Source of the DNA: Eubacterium sp.
Lineage (GTDB): Bacteria; Bacillota; Clostridia; Peptostreptococcales; Anaerovoracaceae
DNA: 64,000 bases
Assembly (NCBI GenBank): GCA_021769965.1
Contig: JAETRU010000002.1
Location: 62,001-126,000, forward strand
Direction of reading: 5' to 3'
Shown here: positions 16,814 through 26,086 of the stretch, in pieces
Layout of the letters: each line of letters begins with the position of its first letter
Numbering within the stretch: position 1 is the stretch's first letter
The notes under the pieces: generated by a model
Database searches by the model: none
Told to the model about the DNA's origin: nothing
Seen by the model: the letters and a program-made list of their open reading frames with translations, nothing else
Translations under genes and position numbers: made by a program

Positions 16814-17993
16814 TTCTGGCTATCCTCTCTTTCAACGTTTGATTCCCGGCTATTTCAACCGCTGTCATGACAAATCCTTCGATGATCTGCATCATCCTGT
16901 CATACGCTGCTGTTGAATTGACAATATCCAGCGCGCTTTTCTCGTGCACCCTGCAGACTTGAGGTCCACCCGGTTCCACCTCAAAATACAGGGTCGGACA
17001 GCAGTAACTTACATTCCCTATATCCGAGGATCCCGGCGTGAGATACTGCTCACCTGAAATGAATCCCTCTATTCCTGCCTCTTCAAGATGGGGCCGTACT
17101 GTCTCGATCAAAGCGCTGTTGTTCTTCATATCATCAAAAGGATTTTCACAATACTGGTATTCCATCCTCGCGCCGCTGATCAAAGCCGCGCCCTCAGCAA
17201 TATGCAGAACCCTTTCTCTTACTTCTTTCAGACAATCCTTATCATTGGCCCGAATGGAGAACTGGCACTGCGCGAATGCAGGTACGATATTAGCAGCCTC
17301 TCCGCCCGCCGTAATGATGCCATGCATCCTGACATCGCTGCGGACATGCTGGCGCAGAGCATTGATTCCGGCGAACAGCTGCAGCACCCCATCCAGAGCA
17401 TTGATCCCTTTCTCTGGAAACTGAGCCGCGTGAGCCGCTTTTCCATAATAAGTAAATTTTATGGTGTTCATGGCCAGCGTCTTTGCCTCCAGACATGTGA
17501 CCTCCGCTAAATGTGCCTGAAATGCCGCATCAGTATTATCAAAAACGCCCGCCTCACAGAGATCATATTTTGCCCCGAAGGTTTCCTCTGCGGGCGTTCC
17601 CACCACGCGTACCAGGCAGTTCGTTTCTCTGGCAAGCTTTGACAACACGATACCGCACCCGGCCATCGCTGCAGCGATCCAGTTATGACCGCAGGCATGG
17701 GCCGGCTCTCCATTAGGTCCATAGCCCGGCAATGCATCATATTCCGCAAGAAAGTCTATCATGCAGCTGCTTTCTTCCGGGGTTCCATACTCCGCCACAA
17801 ACGCGGTCGGCAGCTGCGGACATGGAAACGTTATGTGAAAGTCTTCCCTGCGCAGAATATCTATTAAATACGCCGAGGACTGGTGCTCCTCACCTCCCAG
17901 TTCGGGATGATGAAAAATGTAGTCTGAAATTGTTTCAAACGTATATCGGTTCTCGCTTATGAGTTTTTTAACCTGTTGTCTCAAGTTCTCCAA
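16803..17993 (-). CDS. M20D-family amidohydrolase, AbgB-like
   Basis: 396 residues. The M20D pattern is present: DFLAEYDALPGYGPNGEPAHACGHN with metal ligands, GTPAEETFGAKYDLCEAGVF, and GKAAHAAQFPEKGINALDG in the lid region. This matches the subunit-B type of p-aminobenzoyl-glutamate hydrolase and related N-acyl amino acid hydrolases. The start is TTG at 17993 with AAAGGAGG eight bases upstream. It is divergent from yfcC2, another carrier of the family that includes AbgT-like functions, so uptake and hydrolysis of an acyl or aryl amino acid is a reasonable inference. Confidence 0.85.
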   Translation of the reverse strand: MENLRQQVKKLISENRYTFETISDYIFHHPELGGEEHQSSAYLIDILRREDFHITFPCPQLPTAFVAEYGTPEESSCMIDFLAEYDALPGYGPNGEPAHACGHNWIAAAMAGCGIVLSKLARETNCLVRVVGTPAEETFGAKYDLCEAGVFDNTDAAFQAHLAEVTCLEAKTLAMNTIKFTYYGKAAHAAQFPEKGINALDGVLQLFAGINALRQHVRSDVRMHGIITAGGEAANIVPAFAQCQFSIRANDKDCLKEVRERVLHIAEGAALISGARMEYQYCENPFDDMKNNSALIETVRPHLEEAGIEGFISGEQYLTPGSSDIGNVSYCCPTLYFEVEPGGPQVCRVHEKSALDIVNSTAAYDRMMQIIEGFVMTAVEIAGNQTLKERIARNGE

Positions 17994-18091
17994 AACGGTT
18001 CCTCCTTTTCTGCAATGCTTCGATATCGAGAGTATATCACAGGAAAAAGAAAAAATAAAGTCATATTTTTAAATTTTGAAAAAATTTTTTC

Positions 18092-18120
18092 TTGCATTGT
18101 GTAGAGAAATGCCGTATAAT
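18092..18120 (+). promoter_or_regulatory. Promoter of yfcC2
   Basis: TTGCAT (18092-18097), 17-base spacer ending GAAATGCCG, TATAAT (18115-18120). It shares GAAATGCCGTATAAT with the yfcC1 promoter. Confidence 0.8.
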
Positions 18121-18186
18121 TAAGAAAAAATATTTTTATATTGGAATAATTGAAAAATTTCCAACAATCTTTTTAAGGAGGATATC

Positions 18187-19611
18187 ATGTCAAAAGATCA
18201 ACCAACTCTAAACAAAAAGAAAAAATTTGAAATGCCTCACTCTTATGTCATTCTGGTCGTTATCGTTTTTCTCTGCGCCCTGCTGACCTATCTGATCCCT
18301 GCCGGTTCCTTTGAACGGGTCATGGACGAGGAGCTGGGCCGCGAAGTGGTCGTTCCTGGATCCTTCCACTTCATGGACAAGGCTCCTACTTCCATATGGG
18401 GATTTTGTCAGTCCTTTTACCGAGGCATGCTGGATGCTGCTGATATCATCTTTTTCGTCCTTTTCGCATCATCATACATTTTTATGCTGATGAAGACAGG
18501 CGCTATCAATGCTCTGGTCGGCGCGACCCTGCGAAAACTCGGAAACCATGACCATCTGCTGATCCCTATCTTCATGTTCCTCTTCGCCATCCTCGGCTCT
18601 ACCTTTGGGATGTACGAAGAAGTCTATGGTCTGATCCCTGCGTTTATCATCATTGCCATCACCTTAGGATATGACAAGCTGGTAGGCGGCGCTATCGTCT
18701 TTGTTGGGATCGCTACGGGTTTCGCTGCCGCGACCATCAATCCTTTTACTGTCGGCCTTGCGGCTTCTATCGCGGAGGTTCCTCTTGCCACAGGACAGGT
18801 TCTGGTCTTCCGTATCGTATGTTTCATTTTATTCACCGGACTTTCTTCCTGGTATGTCATGAGATACGCGTCCAGAGTACGCAAAGACCCGACAAAAAGC
18901 GTTCTCTATGGTACGGAAGACGCGCAGCATATCGTTGGCACTGCCGCGTCACGCGATGAAGTTATGCAGCTGCAGTTTACAACAATACAGAAGATATCTC
19001 TTCTCGGTCTGGTAGCGCTTCTCATTGTAATCGGCTATACCGTCATCGCTCTGGGTTTTTATCTGCAGGAACTGGCCGCCCTGTTTCTGATCTGGATGGT
19101 CATCACAGGTCTGATCAACAGATTTTCCACACGTCAGATCGCGGATGTCTTCGTAGAAGCGGTAGAAGCTTCTATGTACGGCGTCATGATCATCGGTATC
19201 GCCAGGGCTATTCCGATCCTGTTGTCTGATGCCAATGTCATCGACACTGCAGTTTACTACATCTCCAACGCCATCGACGGTCTGCCGAAACAGCTTTCTG
19301 CCGTCGGCATGCTGATCGCTCAGAATATCATCAATTTCTTTGTTCCATCAGGCACCGGTCAGGCTGTTATCACCATGCCTCTCATGACGCCGCTGGCAGA
19401 TATTCTGGGTATCGACCGCTATATCGCCATCATGGCTTATCACTTCGGAGACGGTTTCTCCAACATGTTCTGGCCTACAGGCGTCGCTGTGGAATGCGGC
19501 ATTATCGGTATCGGTATGGACAAGTGGTATAAGTTTATCACCCCGCTGTTTCTGATGATGTTCGTTCTTGAAGCAGTCATGCTGGTAGCAGCTGTCGCAT
19601 TGGGAGTCTGA
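18187..19611 (+). CDS. YfcC/DcuC-family carrier, copy 2
   Basis: 474 residues, about 12 membrane segments. Like copy 1 it has an early YLIPAGSFERVMDEELGREV and, near the end, FFVPSGTGQAVITMPLMTPLADILGIDRY. AAGGAGG lies before the ATG. Substrate unknown. It is flanked by the AbgB-like hydrolase and EamA genes on one side and an RpiR regulator on the other. The leader holds AATATTTTTAT and a small hairpin (TTGGAA/TTCCAA). Confidence 0.85.
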   Translation: MSKDQPTLNKKKKFEMPHSYVILVVIVFLCALLTYLIPAGSFERVMDEELGREVVVPGSFHFMDKAPTSIWGFCQSFYRGMLDAADIIFFVLFASSYIFMLMKTGAINALVGATLRKLGNHDHLLIPIFMFLFAILGSTFGMYEEVYGLIPAFIIIAITLGYDKLVGGAIVFVGIATGFAAATINPFTVGLAASIAEVPLATGQVLVFRIVCFILFTGLSSWYVMRYASRVRKDPTKSVLYGTEDAQHIVGTAASRDEVMQLQFTTIQKISLLGLVALLIVIGYTVIALGFYLQELAALFLIWMVITGLINRFSTRQIADVFVEAVEASMYGVMIIGIARAIPILLSDANVIDTAVYYISNAIDGLPKQLSAVGMLIAQNIINFFVPSGTGQAVITMPLMTPLADILGIDRYIAIMAYHFGDGFSNMFWPTGVAVECGIIGIGMDKWYKFITPLFLMMFVLEAVMLVAAVALGV

Positions 19612-19625
19612 ATTACGGGTATTTT

Positions 19626-19675
19626 AAAGGGACGCATTACTTTCCTGCGTCCCTTTGTCATCTTTTTTCTTAATC
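19626..19675 (+). terminator. Terminator of yfcC2
   Basis: AAAGGGACGCA (19626-19636) pairs with TGCGTCCCTTT (19646-19656), then GTCATCTTTTTTC. Confidence 0.85.
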
Positions 19676-19688
19676 TATCTCGTTCGTC

Positions 19689-20528
19689 TTAGCCGTCCTG
19701 CCCGGTTATCTCATCATACTTTTTCAAATAGACATCCGCTCTCTCAGGATCCATCTCATGGAGCTTCATTAATAAAATATCACAAAAATACATGGAAAGA
19801 ACCGCTGAGTTATAGAAGGTCTCTATGGAACTCCCTGTCTTTACGTAATCCGCCGAAGGATCGATAATTCTGGCCGTAATATCCGAATCTGTGATCAAAA
19901 ACAGCCCTGCTCCCATTTCACGGGCATACCTTGCCATCCAGAACTCATCCTGCTGCACTGAAGGATACGATGACATGACGACATAATCCCTGTCGCACAG
20001 ATGCATGACCCGTTCTTTCATGGACAATCCCACCTCATCGATCAATTCCGTCCGTATTCCGATCAGGGGAAAATAGTTATTCAGATAATCGGCAACGACC
20101 CGATCCGATCCGATACCACACAAATATACGGTCTCCGCATCCAGAATCCTTCTGGATACGCGCTCTATCATTTTCATATCCAGCCCCGCCGCGAATCTTT
20201 CCGCGTCAGCCTGCTGAGACAGGATATACCGGCTGATCCCATTATCAGTCAAAATTTCGCCGGCATTTTGACTGGCTGAATACAGGCTTCTTACTGTACC
20301 AAGCTCTTTTTTCATATCATTTCTCAGCTGCAAAAAACCTTTGTATCCCAATGTCTTTGCGAAGCGTACCACTGTGGCGTCGCTGACTCCGGTGATCTGC
20401 GCCAGCTCCCCGCTGGAAATCGCCAGGATCTCCTGATAATGATCTGTAACGTATTTCGCGACCTTCTTCTCTCCAGCTGAAAAGGCTTCGTACTGAGAAA
20501 TGATCCTGTCTCTCAATGATTCAACCAT
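19689..20528 (-). CDS. RpiR-family transcriptional regulator, copy 2
   Basis: 279 residues from the ATG at 20528 (GGAG nine bases upstream). The frame is open for 32 further codons, but those lie over the -10 box, so the longer form is not likely. The N-terminal HTH has SSGELAQITGVSDATVVRFAKTLGYKGF and the SIS domain VYLCGIGSDRVVADYLNNYF. It faces the end of yfcC2 and probably controls that module. Its promoter carries a perfect 16-base palindrome, which suggests autoregulation. Confidence 0.87.
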   Translation of the reverse strand: MVESLRDRIISQYEAFSAGEKKVAKYVTDHYQEILAISSGELAQITGVSDATVVRFAKTLGYKGFLQLRNDMKKELGTVRSLYSASQNAGEILTDNGISRYILSQQADAERFAAGLDMKMIERVSRRILDAETVYLCGIGSDRVVADYLNNYFPLIGIRTELIDEVGLSMKERVMHLCDRDYVVMSSYPSVQQDEFWMARYAREMGAGLFLITDSDITARIIDPSADYVKTGSSIETFYNSAVLSMYFCDILLMKLHEMDPERADVYLKKYDEITGQDG

Positions 20529-20554
20529 GCGACCTGCTCCATTCATCAAATTCC

Positions 20555-20632
20555 GCGCTGCTTCGCCTTCACTGTCCCTGTTGAGGCGGCAGCGCTTTTT
20601 TATATTATACCATGTTTTTCGCATCTGCGAAA
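20555..20632 (-). promoter_or_regulatory. rpiR2 promoter with palindromic operator and leader stem-loop
   Basis: Minus-strand TGGTATAAT (-10 at 20604-20609). TTTCGCATCTGCGAAA (20617-20632) is a perfect 7+2+7 dyad covering the spacer and -35. In the leader GCGCTGC (20555-20561) pairs with GCAGCGC (20589-20595), extended inward by GCCT/AGGC pairing. Confidence 0.6.
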
Positions 20633-20676
20633 CAGTTTATCTTTCCGTCCCGCTCCATTTAGCGATGCCGTATACG

Positions 20677-20705
20677 AAAAAAGAGGACCGCGCCGGCAGT
20701 CCTCT
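20677..20705 (-). terminator. Terminator after atoA
   Basis: AGAGGAC (20682-20688) pairs with GTCCTCT (20699-20705). On the minus strand TTTTTTCG follows the stem. It ends the atoE-atoD-atoA unit. Confidence 0.85.
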
Positions 20706-20725
20706 AATCGTCTGAATCCGAAGAT

Positions 20726-21382
20726 TTATTCCTCTTCCATTGCCTTCATATCAGGATCGAAGTGGAGTGTGCAGCCAGTAGCTGCCTGGATGTCTTCCTT
20801 CGTGAAATCCGGATGTAACTCAGTTACCCAGATACCGTCTTCTCTGACTTCCATTACGCCCATCTCAGTGATGATCTTGGAAACGCACTTTTCTGCAGTC
20901 AAAGGCAGTGTGCACTTCTCTAAGATCTTGTGGTTACCCTTCTGGGTGTGCAGCATTACGATGATAACCTCAGGGCAGCCTGCGCACAGGTCCATAGCGC
21001 CGCCCATACCGGCAACTTTCTTGCCCGGAATGATCCAGTTTGCCAGATCTCCGTTTTCAGCAACCTGCATAGCGCCCAGTACGGTAGCTCTTACATGTCC
21101 GCCTCTGACAAGACCGAAGGACTCAGCTGTATCGAAATACTTAACTCTGTCTACTGCTGTTACATAAGTACCGCCGGAGTTGATGATGTCAACGTCCAGA
21201 TTGGAAGCATCCGCAACAGCGTCGATGCCTGCGAAACCATTTTCGGAGTGGCAGGTAACCATGATATCTTCAGGAAGGTAGTCTGCAACCATAGTAGGCA
21301 GACCGATTCCCAAGTTGATGAAATCACCATCTTTGAATTCTTTTGCGCATCTCTTCGCAATTCTTGTCTTTAAATCTGCCAT
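20726..21382 (-). CDS. atoA: Acetoacetate CoA-transferase, beta subunit
   Basis: 218 residues. The family II CoA-transferase active-site glutamate is in CHSENGFAG, after LGIGLPTMVADYL. Together with AtoD it moves CoA between acyl-CoA (such as butyryl-CoA or acetyl-CoA) and acetoacetate. In lysine fermentation the partner step is butyryl-CoA:acetoacetate exchange, which removes the acetoacetate made after Kce. The start overlaps the end of atoD by 13 bases, showing translational coupling. AAGGAG precedes the ATG. Confidence 0.93.
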   Translation of the reverse strand: MADLKTRIAKRCAKEFKDGDFINLGIGLPTMVADYLPEDIMVTCHSENGFAGIDAVADASNLDVDIINSGGTYVTAVDRVKYFDTAESFGLVRGGHVRATVLGAMQVAENGDLANWIIPGKKVAGMGGAMDLCAGCPEVIIVMLHTQKGNHKILEKCTLPLTAEKCVSKIITEMGVMEVREDGIWVTELHPDFTKEDIQAATGCTLHFDPDMKAMEEE

Positions 21383-22095
21383 TTCTTTTCTCCTTCCACG
21401 ATAGTATCTACCAGAACGCCGGCAACTGCAAAGTAGTCAGGATCGATCTCGCCGATCTCAACAAGCTTCTCAGGCGCGATGATGGTGTGCTTTGCAGCTC
21501 CTGCCATCACGTAGTTGAAGTTCTTTGTTGCCTTGGAGCAGTAGTAATTGCCGAACTTGTCAGCAACAGTCGGTCTGATGAACGCGTAGTCTGCATAGAG
21601 CGGCAGCTCAAACAGATACTTCTTGCCTTCGATCTCCATGACCTTCTTTTCTCTGCCCAGTTCATCAGGCTCTGTCTCCATCGGAGTCGCTACACCGGTC
21701 GGAGTCAGTACGCCGCCAAGACCATAAGCAGCAGCTCTGATCTTTTCTGCCAGAGTTCCCTGTGGTACCAGAGTATACTTCAGAGTACCTTCAGCGATCT
21801 GCTCGTTGATTTTAGGGTTTACACCGATGTGGGATGCGATCAGATGGTCTACCATGTGGTTTTCCAGCAATTTGCCGATACCTCTGGCAGTCTTTCCGCC
21901 GAACTCGCCAGCCGGCTGACCAGCGTCCAGACCGCCGTCATTACCGATGACAGTCAGATGCTTTACGCCTTTTCTTACTAATGCGTCCATGAGGACTTCC
22001 GGAGAACCTGTTGCCAGGAAGCCGCCGACCATGATGGTCATACCGTCTTTAACGCCGGCAACTGCTTCATCCGCAGTCATAATTTTGTTAATCAT
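21370..22095 (-). CDS. atoD: Acetoacetate CoA-transferase, alpha subunit
   Basis: 241 residues. The oxoacid CoA-transferase A pattern is clear: TIMVGGFLATGSPEVLMDAL at the start and GNYYCSKATKNFN later. I chose the ATG at 22095; a GTG four codons upstream would overlap the AAAGG ribosome site. It lies between atoE and atoA in one operon under the promoter at 23548-23576. Confidence 0.93.
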   Translation of the reverse strand: MINKIMTADEAVAGVKDGMTIMVGGFLATGSPEVLMDALVRKGVKHLTVIGNDGGLDAGQPAGEFGGKTARGIGKLLENHMVDHLIASHIGVNPKINEQIAEGTLKYTLVPQGTLAEKIRAAAYGLGGVLTPTGVATPMETEPDELGREKKVMEIEGKKYLFELPLYADYAFIRPTVADKFGNYYCSKATKNFNYVMAGAAKHTIIAPEKLVEIGEIDPDYFAVAGVLVDTIVEGEKKWQI

Positions 22096-22134
22096 CTCTT
22101 TAATCACCTTTCTATATAAATATAGGATTAACGA

Positions 22135-23493
22135 CTAAATCAGCCCAATGATGAGGAATCCTCCACAGATCACGATACCTGAGAAGAACAGGGTGATCAG
22201 ACAGTAGCCCATGATATCTCTTGCCGAAAGACCTGCGATACCCAGTGCAGGCAGCGCCCAGAACGGCTGGATCATATTGGTCCATGCATCGCCCCATGCG
22301 ATAGCCATGCCGGTGACAGCCGGATCAACGCCCAGCTCAAGTCCTGCGGGCATCATGATCGGACCCTGTACTGCCCACTGTCCGCCGCCAGATGGTACGA
22401 AGAAGTTTACGATACCGGCTGACAGGAACGAGAACAGAGGGAAAGTAACGTCTGTCGCGATAGATACGAAGAAATCACTGATAGTGCTTGCCAGAGAAGC
22501 CCCGTCTTCTGTAAGCTTGAAGGTCATCATAGCCATGATGCCGGCATAGAACGGGAACTGCAGGATGATGCCTGCGGAACCTTTGGTAGCCTCTGTGATA
22601 GCGTGGACGTATCTGATCGGCGTCTTATGGAAAATGATTCCTAAGATCAGGAAAATAAAGTTAACGATATTCAGTGTTAAATTGAAACCGTTGTTAATAA
22701 AATAATACACAAGGAAAATCAGTCCCGCAATAGCGATAACGGCAGATGAGATCGGGCTGTTTTCGATCTTCTCAGCCGGTGTTTCAGGCTTTTTCCAAAC
22801 CATTTCTTCTTCCACCAGCAGAGCGGGATCTACACTGATGACCTCGTCAGCAGATGGATGCATCTTCGCATTGATAAACGGCAGGCATACCAGAATGACC
22901 GCGCACATGATCAGATTGTACGGCGCAAAGATCGTCTGGGATGTTGAAATCGCTTCCGTTACAGCTCCTCCCGTGGCCTGCACCAGCGCTTCCTTGCCCG
23001 GAGTTGCCAGGGCAAGAGGAATAGAACCGGAGATACCTGCATGCCATACTACGAAACCGGAGTACGCAGATGCGATCAGCAGACGATAGTCAATACCTTT
23101 GACCTGTCTCGCGATCTCCTTCGCCAGAATTGCCCCTACGACCAGGCCGAAGCCCCAGTTGAGCCAGCAGGCAAGTACGGAAAAGAATGTAGTTATGATA
23201 ATTCCCCGAACAGGCGTTTTCGCAGTGCTTGCGATGCCGGATACAATGTGCTTGATTGCCGGAGCGTTGGCAAAGGCATTGCCCAGTACCAGCACCAGAG
23301 CCATCTGCATGGAGAATGCCAGCAGATTCCAAACACCGTTGCCCCAGGCGTTGACCATTTCGATCGGGCCGGCGCCGGTGGCAGGCATTGCTGCGATAAA
23401 CACAACCACAGTTAAAATAATACAGAAAATGAATGGGTCTGGTAAGAATCTGTTGACCAGATTTACACAGCCATTAGATAGTTTTTTGAACAT
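22135..23493 (-). CDS. atoE: Short-chain fatty acid transporter, AtoE family
   Basis: 452 residues with about 12 membrane segments. Typical AtoE stretches are an N-terminal RFLPDPFIFCIILT, NWGFGLVVGAILAKE in the middle and FVPSGGGQWAVQGPIMMPA near the end. Members carry short-chain fatty acids such as butyrate or acetoacetate across the membrane. Here it heads atoDA, so it may export the fermentation products of the lysine pathway or import acids; direction cannot be read from sequence. It starts 40 bases upstream of atoD. GGAGG lies before the ATG. Confidence 0.9.
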   Translation of the reverse strand: MFKKLSNGCVNLVNRFLPDPFIFCIILTVVVFIAAMPATGAGPIEMVNAWGNGVWNLLAFSMQMALVLVLGNAFANAPAIKHIVSGIASTAKTPVRGIIITTFFSVLACWLNWGFGLVVGAILAKEIARQVKGIDYRLLIASAYSGFVVWHAGISGSIPLALATPGKEALVQATGGAVTEAISTSQTIFAPYNLIMCAVILVCLPFINAKMHPSADEVISVDPALLVEEEMVWKKPETPAEKIENSPISSAVIAIAGLIFLVYYFINNGFNLTLNIVNFIFLILGIIFHKTPIRYVHAITEATKGSAGIILQFPFYAGIMAMMTFKLTEDGASLASTISDFFVSIATDVTFPLFSFLSAGIVNFFVPSGGGQWAVQGPIMMPAGLELGVDPAVTGMAIAWGDAWTNMIQPFWALPALGIAGLSARDIMGYCLITLFFSGIVICGGFLIIGLI

Positions 23494-23547
23494 GTTTTCT
23501 TTTTCCTCCCAAATAAATTTATTCGGGCCAATAAAAAACCCATGAAT

Positions 23548-23576
23548 ATTATATTCCTGTATTTTATGGTTGTCAA
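23548..23576 (-). promoter_or_regulatory. Consensus promoter of atoE-atoD-atoA
   Basis: Minus-strand TTGACA (23571-23576), 17-base spacer, TATAAT (23548-23553). Both boxes match consensus, so strong constitutive expression is expected. Confidence 0.92.
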
Positions 23577-23598
23577 GAAATTGTCAATATCTAACAAA

Positions 23599-23627
23599 GG
23601 GCGCTGAAGCGTGTTATTTCAACGCCC
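23599..23627 (-). terminator. Terminator-like stem after kamE
   Basis: GGGCGTTGAA and TTCAGCGCCC pair on the minus strand (one G-U), followed by TTTGTT. It separates the kam genes from the ato operon, which has its own promoter; some read-through is possible. Confidence 0.7.
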
Positions 23628-23710
23628 TCCGGATTCTCGCAAAGTACAGTTCAAAAATTTTTTTGAATGATCTGCAGCTCTTTCAGCTAAGATTTTCCCT
23701 GTTTCAGCGA

Positions 23711-24505
23711 CTAGCGGTCAGCAATATTTGCCTTATCCTGCCAGCCTCTCTTTTCCACTTCCTGCATGATGTAGGACATAACATGTTCTGCATATTTTCC
23801 AGGACCGAAACCAGCGTCATAGCCCAGCTCCTGTGCTAATTCGTGGGAGATTCTCGGGCCGCCGCAGGTCAGAATGATCTTGTCGCGGAGACCTTCTGCT
23901 TCCATCAGCTCTACCATTTTAGTCAGCTGCTGGATATGAATGTCCTTCTGGGTTACAGTCTGAGATACCAGGATCGCATCCGCGTTGACTTCCTTTGCCT
24001 TCGCGATCAGCTGTTCGCAAGGAACCTGGGAACCCATGTTGTAAGGAACGACGTTCTTGAATCTTTCCAGACCGAAGTGACCGTGGAAGCCCTTCATCTG
24101 AATGATCGCGTCGATACCTACTGTGTGAGCGTCGGATTCGATAGAAGCACCGACAACGGTGATATCTCTGCCGATGTGCTCGCCGATCCATTCACCGCAC
24201 TCTACACGGTCCATTACAGTACCCTCTACCTTAGGCACATTGATCGCCGTAAAGTCGATGGTCGGCTGCGCGCAGCCGTAAACGTTAAAGAATGTATATC
24301 CTTTTGTCAGTTCGCAGTAATATGCTACGTTCGGCTCTGTCAGGCCTAATTTCTTCGCATACTGTTTTGCGCATTCCTCTGCTTCTTCACCGTAAGGTAC
24401 AGGAAGAGTGAATGATAATTGAACTTTACCGTCGTTTAATGCGTCGCCGTAAGGCTTGACACATGTTAAATCTACACTGCTGGTTGCTTTGCATTCTGTT
24501 GTCAT
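23711..24505 (-). CDS. kamE: D-lysine/beta-lysine 5,6-aminomutase, beta subunit
   Basis: 264 residues. It carries the B12-binding signature as SDAHTVG, with His127 as the lower cobalt ligand, and Lys138 in the same segment (IIQMKG), placed like the PLP-binding Lys144 of the Clostridium sticklandii enzyme. The C-terminal Rossmann-like fold shows ILVSQTVTQKD and TCGGPRIS. With KamD it shifts the terminal amino group of beta-lysine to give 3,5-diaminohexanoate. The ATG at 24505 follows GGAGG by nine bases; a GTG two codons earlier is less likely. It lies 14 bases after kamD. Confidence 0.95.
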   Translation of the reverse strand: MTTECKATSSVDLTCVKPYGDALNDGKVQLSFTLPVPYGEEAEECAKQYAKKLGLTEPNVAYYCELTKGYTFFNVYGCAQPTIDFTAINVPKVEGTVMDRVECGEWIGEHIGRDITVVGASIESDAHTVGIDAIIQMKGFHGHFGLERFKNVVPYNMGSQVPCEQLIAKAKEVNADAILVSQTVTQKDIHIQQLTKMVELMEAEGLRDKIILTCGGPRISHELAQELGYDAGFGPGKYAEHVMSYIMQEVEKRGWQDKANIADR

Positions 24506-24519
24506 TGTCACACACCTCC

Positions 24520-26073
24520 TTATTCGTGATCCATAAATAATTCAATGAACGGATTGAAGTAGTTTTCGCCCTTAACGCAAACGCCTTCCAGACCGTGGCC
24601 GCCGTCAAACGGACGTTTTACGCCGCCGAAGATACCCTTTTCGATCGTGGAGAAAAGACCTTCTTTTTCTACTTCAGCAAGGAGCGCGTCAGCTTTGCCC
24701 AGCACTTCCTGCGCACGGCTCTGGATGATGCCGCCTTCTTTGAACTCTACTTCGTCGCCGATATGTCTGCAGTTATTGAAGATATACTTGGCATTTTCGA
24801 TGGAAAGGTATCTGTCCTGCATCAGCGGTGTATGAATTGCTTCTGTCAGCATACCTGTCAGCAGAATGGACTGGTTTGTCCAGACTGTTACCAGATTGAA
24901 CAGCGCATCCTGCAGATGTCCTCTGAAGATGTTGCCTGTCATAAACTTAGTAGGCGGCATGTATTTTAATCTTGCCTTCGGGAAGATCTCTCTTGCCATC
25001 TGTGCCTGTGCCAGTTCAAGGAGGAAGCCGTCTTCTGTGGACGGATCCATTTCAAACGCGTGGCCCAGACCCATCTGCTCTTCCGGAATATTCGCAAGCA
25101 CTGCGAACTGTTCGTTGATGAACTGGGAAGCTGTTACGGTGTGCGCAGCTTCGATCGCGTCATCTGTAGTCAGATAGTTATCCTCACCGGAGTTGAAGAT
25201 GATACCGCAGTAACCGATGATAACACGGCTCATGAACTGGTCGACCAGTGTTCTCTGCATGTTGATATCTCTGAACAGGATGCCGTAGATAGCGTCGTTT
25301 AACATAACGTCCAGTCTTTCCAGAGCGCCCATGGCAGCGATCTCAGGCATGCACATACCGGAGGAGTAGTTGCAGAGTCTGATGTATCTGCCGACTTCTT
25401 CACCGACCTCATCCAGCGCTTTTCTCATGAGTCTGAAGTTCTCCTGAGTCGCATATGTACCGCCGAAACCCTCTGTCGTCGGACCATACGGTACATAGTC
25501 CAGCAGGGACTGTGCAGTCGTACGGATTACCGCGATCACATCCGCGCCCTGTCTTGCCGCAGCCTGCGCCTGGATCATATCCTCATAGATATTGCCTGTA
25601 GCAACGATAACGTAGATATATGGTTCCGGACCTTCTCCGATAGTGTCAAGATACTCCTGACGCTTTGCCTTCTGCATATTGATCCTGTCAAAGGTCGCTT
25701 TGATGGCAGGCTTCAGCGCTTCAGCAGCCTCTGCCTGTGTGCAGGTCGGAAGTTTGGTGATGTCCAGCTTTCCAGCAGACATTTCCTCAGCGATCTCCTG
25801 CGGAGTTTTGCCGGTCTGTACGATGGCATTTCCCATCCAGTAAGCGGCGCCTGTTGGCAGCGCGCCTGCGTCCTTCAACTGGTCTACTACCACGTTCGGC
25901 AGCGGAGTATCAACATCGTCTACGCCGTCTACGCCCAAAAGTCTCAGAATAGTTCTTTCTGTACTGACAGTGGTATGTCTGTCAATGAAGTCCTGCATGT
26001 CGTGGGCAATATTTGCCGCATGCTGACGAGCACTGTCGACTACTTTTGGGTCAAGATTTAATTTGCTTTTCAT
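24520..26073 (-). CDS. kamD: D-lysine/beta-lysine 5,6-aminomutase, alpha subunit
   Basis: 517 residues, the normal length for KamD. It forms the TIM-barrel that holds adenosylcobalamin and PLP. Recognisable stretches include the N-terminal LNLDPKVVDSARQ, IVATGNIYEDMIQAQAAARQGADVIAVIRTTAQSLLDYVPYG (given here only as a location near residues 150-200) and HTPLMQDRYLSIENAKYIFN. The gene lies 13 bases after kamC, with AGGAG before its ATG. Together with kamE it needs reactivation, the presumed job of KamB and KamC encoded upstream in the same operon. Confidence 0.96.
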   Translation of the reverse strand: MKSKLNLDPKVVDSARQHAANIAHDMQDFIDRHTTVSTERTILRLLGVDGVDDVDTPLPNVVVDQLKDAGALPTGAAYWMGNAIVQTGKTPQEIAEEMSAGKLDITKLPTCTQAEAAEALKPAIKATFDRINMQKAKRQEYLDTIGEGPEPYIYVIVATGNIYEDMIQAQAAARQGADVIAVIRTTAQSLLDYVPYGPTTEGFGGTYATQENFRLMRKALDEVGEEVGRYIRLCNYSSGMCMPEIAAMGALERLDVMLNDAIYGILFRDINMQRTLVDQFMSRVIIGYCGIIFNSGEDNYLTTDDAIEAAHTVTASQFINEQFAVLANIPEEQMGLGHAFEMDPSTEDGFLLELAQAQMAREIFPKARLKYMPPTKFMTGNIFRGHLQDALFNLVTVWTNQSILLTGMLTEAIHTPLMQDRYLSIENAKYIFNNCRHIGDEVEFKEGGIIQSRAQEVLGKADALLAEVEKEGLFSTIEKGIFGGVKRPFDGGHGLEGVCVKGENYFNPFIELFMDHE

Positions 26074-26086
26074 CCTAATAGTCTCC

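Noticed and set aside
20555-20602. Plus-strand terminator for yfcC2
   Set aside because: yfcC2 already has a strong terminator at 19626-19656; this hairpin with T-run lies about 0.9 kb further on, inside the rpiR2 leader, where it reads as a leader stem.
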